Origin: Hansfordia pulvinata
Taxonomy: Eukaryota > Ascomycota > Sordariomycetes > Xylariales
Assembly (NCBI GenBank): GCA_006538405.1
Contig: BJKQ01000008.1
Coordinates: 2,728,001 to 2,792,000 of the forward strand
Reading direction: 5' to 3'
DNA: 64,000 bases
This document shows positions 55,816-64,000 of the stretch, piece after piece. Every line of letters starts with the position of its first letter. Within the stretch, counting starts at the first letter, position 1. The translations under genes and the position numbers were made by a program. The notes under the pieces are model-generated. The model ran no database searches. It saw nothing but the letters and a program-made list of their open reading frames with translations, and was not told the origin of the DNA.

Positions 55816-58212
55816 GATTGCTAGAGTCGACTGGTGAAGCTTCCTGAATTCTAAGCACGGCTCAGAATTCAAGAAGACAAATTACGGCGATCGAAGGTGG
55901 GGTCGACCAGGTCGATTATGCGCGGACCGCTGCTTAAAAGCGAACAAGTCCAGCAGAGAAGAAAAGGAGTAGAATCGAAGACACGGACACGATGCTCTCG
56001 ACACAGGCGAGAGACGAACGGTCCGGTGGGAAAGGTTCTCTGGTTTGCGGTGGTTATGAGGTGGAAATTAATCCGGTGAGGTTGGAGGGAAGGGGGGGAG
56101 TGAAAAATTCCGGCGCTGCCATGGGTTTTCTGCAAAAAAAAAACCTGAGGGGAGGTCGCCTCATTCCAACAAAAAAATTGTCTGTGCCGGCCGCCAATCA
56201 GCTGACAGGGATGCCCGACGGCAGCGCAGCGCAAGTACCGACAATGTACATCCGAGAAGCGCAGACATCGTCGAGACCCAACCTAACTGGCTGGGAGGTG
56301 CTTGACGGGTGACTCGGGTCGCTCACATGCCTTCTACCAGAAGGTGCATTGAGTGCAGATGCTCTGCGTGAGATACTCTCCAGGTACTTTGAGCCTCCAA
56401 GCTGAGGGCGGGCTTCGGGTAGGCGCCCACCATGATTACACGCCCGTCACATCCAATGCAGGCTCGACCGGCCAGCGCGTGTGAACGTACCTACCGTACC
56501 TACCGTGTCTCTGCCTTCCTGTGGTCGATTCATCAACATGCGTGCCCAACTTTCTGCATCATCATTTTACCTGAAGGCAGATTTTGTCATGTTGTCGAAG
56601 AGTATGACCACGTTGCGGCCTACTCTGTGCAAGGATTCAAAAGTCAAAAGCTGAGGGGAGCAGGGGCGTGCATCCAAGTATGACTGAACTCACGGATGAC
56701 TCTTCGAGGTCTGTACCTACCTCACGTAGCGAACCAAGGCGGCTGTGCAACAGACTGCTTCCCACATGCGCCCAGGAGCAGGACGAAGGGGCGGCGCTGG
56801 ACGTACCTTGATGCATTAGGGGACTTAGAAACGCAAGTATTTCGCATGTCAAGCACCTTGAGGCCTCGAATTCCCCAGGCGGCAACCCCGAGTGCACTCA
56901 ATCCCAACCCGCGCCTGCTGGTGCACCTTGGGTGCCCGTGTGGAGTGATCGAGACCAACCAGTCACATCACCGGCACGTGGTATCCCCAGGTGAGCGAAG
57001 GGTGACTGGACCGTATCGGCCCAATGAATCCCACTCGTCGAGGCCGCCTGTCCTCCCTTTTTTCCTATCCTGGCAGACAAGTCTGATATGGCTTGGCTGA
57101 ATGCAAACACTCTAGACCAAGCGTTATATCAATTTCCCGCGCTCGCACTTCTAATGCTTGGGATGGATGCGAATATTGTATGCTGGTGCGATAGGTACGG
57201 GGACCGCACCCAGCCAGCACCGGCACAGCGACCCATGGATTTGGTTTGCCCCTCCCACGTCACCGCCTGGGCGGTCTTATCGAATAGATGCCCAGCCCTA
57301 GCCCCTCACCCAATGCGGCCAGAGGAGGGGTGAGGGCGTACTCGTAAGGTACTCGTACACTGTCTTCAATGTTCCCCAGCCCCTTTTCGCTCAGTACTGG
57401 AGCCGGCCGTGTAGCTCCAAGTACCGGCCAGCTGTCGGGTGTTTCTCCAGGGACCTGCGCGATACCAGCTGGGCCTTACCTCCACTGACGCGTATGAGAA
57501 TTCATGAGTACATATCAGATACTCGCGCTATCGCTCATGAAACCCCACTCGCTCCGCCCTGCCCGGGCCCCTCCGCCAGCCAGTAGTGGAGGCGCTTGAA
57601 CATGCCCCTCGGGCCCTGGGATGCTCTTCGTCCTCGGTGCATCGGAATTCGTAGGCGCACCGATTTTCGGTTCTTCTTATCGCTATCGATTTTGGGCACC
57701 CGTACCCGCTGCAAAGATGCATGCGAGTATCTGGGTAGGAGGTACGTCGCATGTAGGTACGAGACGAGTACGTCCTCAACCTCCGGGACGAATTACTGCT
57801 CCACAACATACCGGAGGTAGGTGACCCTGGCGGGGCAGCGCCCCAAAATTTCAACCACCCGAGCAAACCATCAGTCCCGCCTTTCATCGCTGGTGCGCAA
57901 CCAGATTTGAAGCAACACCCAGTCGAGGCCGCCAGCAGTAGTACTTGGAACAGAGAAGTCCCGACTTGTTCTCTCTCTACTGCGTTCCTGGCTCCGTTTT
58001 CCTGCCTTCTTCGCTCCCGCGCATCTAGGTTGATGAAAAGAGCGGCAGCTCGGTCTGGACAACCCGCGATTCAGATTCTATTTCAGAGACAAGAACTGTC
58101 GATATCAATTTCCCCTTATCGAACCAATGTGTAGTCCCCACTGAACGAGGCTCACAGCAATCACACGCTCAGCGTTTTAAACTTGAGAACGCCGCTTGTC
58201 CCTGTGACGAAC
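55816..58212. other. Intergenic region, divergent promoters (eIF4A / JmjC protein)
   Basis: About 2.4 kb. The first 300 bases are the eIF4A promoter and leader, with a 9-base A run near 56137. The rest carries scattered TACCTACC and ACTCGTAC words (56489..56504, 57339..57358). No gene is seen. Confidence 0.5.
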
Positions 58213-59858
58213 ATGCTGCTCGTGCAGGACGAAGGGCTCGGGGGAGGCAGACTCGGGCCGGGTGCAGGAACTGCGGCCGATTCGATACCCTCTCACCCCC
58301 TTGGCATAAAGCCATTAGGGAACCAATACTTCTCCTCGGGCCGAAATGCCCGGTCCAGCTTGGGCACCCTGAGTGGTCTTCCGGATGAGATGCTGTTACA
58401 CTTCCTCGACTACGTGGACTCCTCGTCGTTGAGACTTCTCGGGCATACCTGTCGATTTCTGTTTGCATTCTGCCGCCTCGACGATCTGTGGAAGTCTCAT
58501 TTTCTTGAGTAAGTCCAAATTGGATCTGGTTCCGTTTGAAATTGAAGAGTCACTGGTTTGTCGTCTGAGTACGGCTTCTTGGCGCACTCGTTGGCCAACG
58601 TGACGTCCAGCGGACGCTCATGGCTGGGGCCAGAGGCTTGTCAACCTCTCCCGTTGAATTCCCTAGGTTCGTACTCTGACCTACGGACAGATCCAGCCGA
58701 GCTCAGTCCCATGCGATCTCGTGGCGGGGATCCTGGCGTGCAACATATCTCAATATTCCAGACGAGTGCCAAGCCAAGATAGACGGCAGTGACGTATACT
58801 CGGACGTCTTGCACAGGCCATTCGTCTGCAGTCACATCCTACTGGGCAAGCATATCGCCCATATACCGCGATCAAATGAAATCACTCGGCTTGAGACTCT
58901 TACGTACGACGAGTTCTCGACACAGTGGAGCAAGACACCGTTCCTGTTGACGAGGTGCATCCAGGAATGGCCGGTGTTCCAGGAGTGGGACCTGAAGCGA
59001 TTGCAGACCCAGTACAGCCATGTTCCATTTCGAGCCGAGGCAGTGGACTGGGAGTATTCGACATACAGCGAGTACATGGGCAACAGCCGCGATGAAAGCC
59101 CGCTCTACTTGTTTGACAAGAAATTTGCCGAGAAGATGGGCATCCGCGTCGGCCACGGTGATGGCTGTGCGTACTGGCCCCCGGAGTGCTTTGGCCCGGA
59201 CCTGTTTGAGCTTCTGGGCGACGAGCGGCCTGCACACCGCTGGCTCATCGCCGGACCTGAGCGCAGCGGATCGACCTTCCACAAGGACCCGAACGGAACG
59301 AGCGCCTGGAATGCCGTGATAGAAGGCTCAAAGTATTGGATCATGTTTCCGCCCAGCGCGCAAGTGCCGGGCGTGTATGTGTCAGAAGACAGCAGCGAGG
59401 TCACAAGCCCCCTGAGCATTGCCGAATGGCTTCTCGAGTTCCACCGCGAGGCCCGAGCCACGCCAGGATGTGTCGAGGGTATCTGCAAGGCCGGCGAGAT
59501 CCTTCATGTCCCAAGCGGCTGGTGGCATCTCGTGGTGAACCTGGAGCCCGGTGTAGCCCTGACGCAAAATTTTGTGCCCAAGTCACATCTCGGGGACGTG
59601 CTGTACTTCCTACGGGAGAAGGCGGACCAAGTGACTGGATTCGCAAAGGAAATAGAAAGCCCCTTCGACCTCTTCGTCGAGAGACTCAAGGCCAGTGAGC
59701 CGGAGCTTCTTAAAGAAGCTCTGGAGGATTTGGAGCTCAGAAGTCAAAGAAGGAAGCGCAAGTGGGAAGAAGCGGTTGGCGACAAGGACGGATCCGACAA
59801 TGGAGGCGGTGGCTTCAGCTTCGGTTTTGGTGGAGATGACCTCGATGAGATACCTTGA
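58213..59858 (+). CDS. F-box and JmjC-domain protein (JMJD6-like)
   Basis: Fe(II)/2-oxoglutarate-dependent oxygenase family. Exons 58213..58508 and 58691..59858 give 487 residues. The second acceptor is chosen because it gives ISWRGSWRATYLNIP in frame, a block expected between the F-box and JmjC domains in this family. The F-box lies at about residues 57-98 (LSGLPDEMLLHFLDYVD, then DDLWKSHFLE). JmjC iron ligands are His296 and Asp298 in STFHKDPNGTSAWN and His378 in VPSGWWHLVVNL. LKRLQTQYSHVPFRAE and ALTQNFVPKSHL are also typical. The C-terminus is a basic helix, then a Gly/Asp/Phe-rich acidic tail. The ATG at 58213 is used; upstream only a TTG is in frame. Possible roles are protein hydroxylation or demethylation and SCF linkage; neither is shown. 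Confidence 0.9.
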
Positions 59859-62462
59859 GTGGAATGATCACGCCGGGATGCCCGGCTTATTGAGGTATAT
59901 GATCCTGGGTGCCTCCTTGAGAGTCTTGTCCCATCGTGACAGTCTGCTGATTCCGATGGTTGAATGTACACAGACCTTTAGGGGGACAAGATAAGATGAC
60001 GATGGGGGAATCCTATTACCTGGGCATCTGCCTACCCTGCTCATCCAGGAGTGCCAGGCAGGCATCGAGCAAGTGTAGTGACAGTCCGATTGCAGCTCGC
60101 CCCTCCAATCAGACAAGCGTTCATGAAGGATCGCGGGACGAACCCGATGTGCCAGTGCGTGTGGGGTGGCCCCGTGCTCCATCCCGCGCCCCCAGCCCCA
60201 ACCAAGTCAGAGTGCGACTGGGTCTTCCTGATGCGGGATCTTCGTGGTTACTCGTACACTCGGTCTGCATGGGTGCTGTCTAGTCGTCATTGTCGAGACG
60301 CAACTCATATAGGCAGCTTATCTTTCCGTCTGTGAGCATGAGTGTCCTCACACAACGGACGAGAGCCACCCAGGGCATCCCAGGCCAACCATCGGTATCG
60401 GTGGGTACGAGCATCTGTCGTGGCTAATGCGTTCGCCAAACACCCAGCACGAGGGCTCTGGTAGGAAATGCGCCGGCGGCAGTGTTTAATCTCATCGATT
60501 GGGTTGTGATTAGTAGGTAGCCGGCGTGGCGTTGCGCATCGGCAGACTCTCGTACGAATAACGCCAAGTGGTGTTTCAGCTACCTACCTACCTATGTAGC
60601 CGTTGATGGGAGTGGGCGGCTCCGACCTCGTAGAAAGTCAGCACGGCAGCCTCACCTGCGCTGGTTGTTCTCAGAGGCGTACTCCGCATACCGTAGGGCG
60701 ACTGGAGTGTGGAATGGGCGCTTTCCCCGATCTGTGGCGCACGGGGCGCATTCACGGCCTGGTATCTGCAGACCCGATTAGCAGAATTGGCCCGCGTTCC
60801 AAGTGATAGTATGTGCTCGCGGAGCAGCCCGGGGCTGCAGGGGCGACTCCTGAGCCGCTTCGAACCGCAATGGATGCAGAGTGAAGTCTCCCGAGGCTCT
60901 GGCGGGTCCAGGTTCCAGTGAAGCATCATGGATGTTGGTGCTTGTGGTGCGTCCATGGGGATACTTTTAGATTATTTGGTGCTGCCACTTTACCAGGTAT
61001 CTAGGCGGTACTTACCTCCCAACGTTACAGGTGGAAGCTGGTAGGTACCTACATGTAGGTCACTTTGCCTGCCTTCAAGTCCGAGTTAAGGGCATCGGAT
61101 GGCAAGCCCGCGCGCAACGGGCTGAATGCTGCGTGCAGACCCGAGGTGAAGCTTACAGTACCTCCATCGCACATGGGCGGCCGGTTCACTGGGTCCTCTC
61201 TCCGCTCTCTTTGTTGCCGCTGACCACCAACTCCTTCCACGCAGCACATCAGACAGCCTGACTGCTTTCCTCCTTTCTCATCCATAATCGTGCCCACATC
61301 TGTCCCCCTATGAGCATCGCCAGCTGGCCCATCGCAGACTAGACGGTCTTCCGATTTGAAATCTAGGCTTTGTCTCGAATCAGACGGCAAACACGCAAGC
61401 CCTCGTCTTCGTCTCTTCCCACGTCGGTTCCTGCGGGGACCCTTTCTCAAGGCTGCTGCCGTCGCCACCTTCGCTAGCCTTTCTCCTGCGCACCATCGTG
61501 GTCTTGTCATTGCGCGCCCCAATCCCCGTTTCCACGGATCTGCATGTCCCTTCTCCCATATATCAGTCGTGCAACAGGCTTGAGGGGCAAACAGACATCG
61601 GATCGCAGACCCTAGAGACTGCTACTAGTCGACAAGCAGCGGATGGTACTTGAGGATCCATATTTAATCAACGACACCCACGCGCCCGCCAAGTGGGTAT
61701 CTCGGAGCCCAGCTCGAACTCGCCCCCAGCACGCAACCAAAGCCCATTGTTATTGCTCCGTACTTATCTACAACCGACCTTCCCTCAGCTTGCCTGGACT
61801 TGCTCCCCAGACGAAGTACATACATACTCCCCAGCTGGACCGTTCTCTTATTAGCTTCACACGATAGACGCCCTCTTCACCCGCCTCGCTTGACCGGCCG
61901 ACCGATACTGCGACACTTTGCCTCGCCGCGTAAGGGACACACTTGCGAGCCTGGGCCGAAGCCCCTCCCCCAAGCTCTCGGAAGCCGCTCCCTCCCCAAC
62001 GACACAGATCAGTACGATACCCTTGTTCTCGGCGGCCCTGTCCTTCCGAGCCTACGAGTACCTGTCCGCCCCTGTTCCACAAGGCAATCTGCATGATGCG
62101 AGCCGCCGCCCTTCCCCTGTGGCACGCACCCCTTAGTTAGCACTCCGTCATCTCTTGCTCGACAGCCATAAGCTGCCGCCACCTATCCACCGGAATCCAT
62201 CATCCTTCATCGACTTCCGGCACACGCGTATGCGCACGCCCACGCTCACGCTCACGCGTGCTCATCTCTCATCTCGCCGCCCCTCCACTCAAGACTGTCC
62301 CTTCGTGCGCCAAAGATCCTCTACTCTCGAGGCACCTTGGCCAAGCGGCACGGTCTTGGCCCAGCGACAGCAGACCGAGCTCTCACGAGTCCGCCGGAAC
62401 CGCGCCCCCTCAACCCCTCTCGACACTATCCGCGCCCCGAGCCCCGACAATATTGCGCCATC
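59859..62462. other. Intergenic region and leader of the CCCH gene
   Basis: About 2.6 kb. It carries GTAGGTA-type palindromes (61041..61052), TACCTACCTACC (60580..60591), and from about 61.7 kb a long C/T-rich stretch that probably forms the promoter and leader of the CCCH gene. I see no gene. Confidence 0.5.
61041..61052. repeat. Perfect 12-bp palindrome GTAGGTACCTAC
   Basis: A fully self-complementary 12-mer in an intergenic region, followed by ATGTAGGT. It is the clearest case of the dispersed GTAGGTA word forming a palindrome. Confidence 0.7.
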
Positions 62463-64000
62463 ATGGTATCCGACGAGGCCTACGACATCTGTCTTCCTGT
62501 CCTCGAGGACCCCAATCTCGACGAAGAAGACAAGACGGATAAATTGGAAGAGCTCCTAAGCAAGGAGACAGCTTTGACTGGCACTTCATTGGAAAACGCC
62601 ATCCTTGACGTCCTTTGGCGGTTTCGCGAGGGTAGCGCAGTTGCGGCATCCCCACCACCTATCCGCCACAACATACTCCGCCGCCCTTCCCCCGCCTCAT
62701 GGCGCGGGCCAAATACCTCCATGGCGGGATCGCCTCGCCTCGGCGTGAGCCCCTTGGCGCCGCCCAACTTCGTCCCAGCCAATTTGAGCCGCACCAAGTC
62801 TTCAACGGCGTCCCCATTCACGTCGCCTCGGCCTTCACCCCGCCTGGCTTTCGCTGCCCCTGTCATACCACATAGTCCCAACCTGAATGCCTACGAGTTT
62901 GCCAGTGACCACACGCCAGCCCAGGAGATATACGGCGATTTCCAGACAGAAAACGTTGACTGGCTCGTAAGTGACGATGCTGCCAGTGTCTCCTCGGCCG
63001 GCACGGCCAGCGGCCTCAATGCCGCCGCGCCTGAGTACGTTTCTACTCAGCAGACAGACATGACACCCTACGATATGCTGCGTTCCGTTCTAGGCCAGAC
63101 AAAGACGGACGACGAGATCGAGGCCGCCCTCTCTCATCACGGCTATGACCTGAGCGCCACTATAGCAGCCATCATGGAGACTCAGGGCCAGGATATCACC
63201 AACGCCTCTGCGCTGACCCCGGAAGCCAAAAGCGTGCTGATTGGCAAGTCGGTAACGCCAGACACCAGACCAACTACGCCTTCGGCTCAACAGAAAGCCG
63301 GCATCATATGCAAATTCTATCTGTCCACGGGACAGTGCCTTCGCGCAGATTGCAGATTCAGTCATGATCTCAGCAATCACATCTGCAAGTATGTTGTTCA
63401 TTCGCCACGACTGCTGGCATCAATAGCCCTCAGCTCAAATCGACCGCCTTGCTAATGTTTCCAGATACTGGGTCATGGGTAACTGCCTCGCTGGAGAGAC
63501 TTGCATCTTCTCCCATGATCCGGCCCACATGATGAACCGACTCACCATTGATGGAGGGAGCACGCCTCCGCAAAAGTCCCAAAACCTCCAGGTCCAAGAT
63601 CTGAACTTATTTCCGTCTTTACGACCAGGCACCCCCGAACTCAACCCCTTTGCCCCATCGTTCAACTTTCATGGCAACAACATGAACTCGTCGCCTGGCT
63701 TCAGGTCGATGCAGAACCAAGGAGGCGATGGAGGCCGGTCACGTTCACGACCAGGAAGTCGTCCTCAGACCAAGGATGGCATGCATGCTCCTTCAATGGA
63801 TGACAATGATGCGTTCCCTTCACTCGGATCGACACCGTCAAAACCAAACAAGAAACACCACGGAAAGCGCGGAGGCCATGGCCATGGCCCTAAGGAAACT
63901 GTTACGCCGAGTTCTCTAGCCGACATTGTCAGAATGACTCCCTCTCCTGCCCCAGGGGCTAGCCGACAAGATATCAAGAAGGCAGCCCGCAATGGGAGCT
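62463..64000 (+). CDS. CUE-like and CCCH zinc-finger protein, 5' part (probably continues to an Smr domain)
   Basis: RNA- or ribosome-associated regulatory protein, cut by the window end. Exons 62463..63388 and 63465..64000 and onward. The N-terminus (YDICLPVLEDPNLDEEDKTD) is helical and followed by a Ser/Pro-rich linker. A CUE-like ubiquitin-binding helix set lies at about residues 197-238 (TPYDMLRSVLGQ, then DDEIEAALSHHGYDL). Two tandem CCCH fingers span the intron: CKFYLSTGQCLRADCRFSH and CKYWVMGNCLAGETCIFSH. A disordered Gly/Ser/Arg-rich region follows. Fungal proteins with this order usually end in an Smr domain; that part is outside the window, so this is inference. The longer in-frame leader is rejected because it is low-complexity and lacks an upstream ATG. 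Confidence 0.9.

Overview
The window is nuclear DNA of a filamentous ascomycete (Pezizomycotina), most likely a sordariomycete and probably Hypocreales. The signs are short GT-AG introns (about 50-160 nt) with CTRAY-like branch sites, GC-rich third codon positions, a single-exon MUS81, Pmt4, Per1, DAL5-type MFS and DUF3604/PHP proteins of fungal type, and intergenic DNA full of short GTAGGTA/TACCTAC and ACGAGTA/TACTCGT words. The genus is not identified. I see no transposon ORF, tRNA, rRNA or CRISPR array, and no obvious RIP-type AT-rich decay.

Layout from left to right: the 3' end of protein arginine methyltransferase 1 (+); phosphoacetylglucosamine mutase (-); MUS81 nuclease (+) converging on riboflavin synthase (-); the GPI-lipid remodelase PER1 (+); a C2H2 zinc-finger regulator with a long 5'-UTR intron (-), then about 5 kb without genes; a disordered repeat protein (-) facing a doubtful orphan locus with ORFs on both strands; a RidA/Mmf1-like protein with a 14-nt microexon (-); protein O-mannosyltransferase PMT4 (+); a GH18 chitinase (+) converging on a FAHD1-like acylpyruvase (-); a small Q-rich protein (+); a DUF3604/PHP-like protein (-) divergent from a DAL5-type transporter (+); an SR-related PWI protein (+); EAF6 (+); a dipeptidyl-peptidase V-like serine peptidase without a signal peptide (+); a coiled-coil protein and eIF4A (both -); an F-box/JmjC protein (+); and the 5' part of a CCCH zinc-finger protein (+) cut by the window edge.

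The genes are mostly housekeeping and do not form a classical biosynthetic cluster. Several bear on cell wall and surface (UDP-GlcNAc supply by the mutase, chitinase, Pmt4, Per1). The only arrangement suggesting a small undescribed pathway is the divergent DUF3604/PHP protein and DAL5-type transporter pair.

Three genes (chitinase, PWI protein, C2H2 regulator) can be read through only if single-base frame shifts are allowed, one of them in a run of seven G. The shifts are either assembly errors or real lesions, and this matters before calling any of the genes broken.
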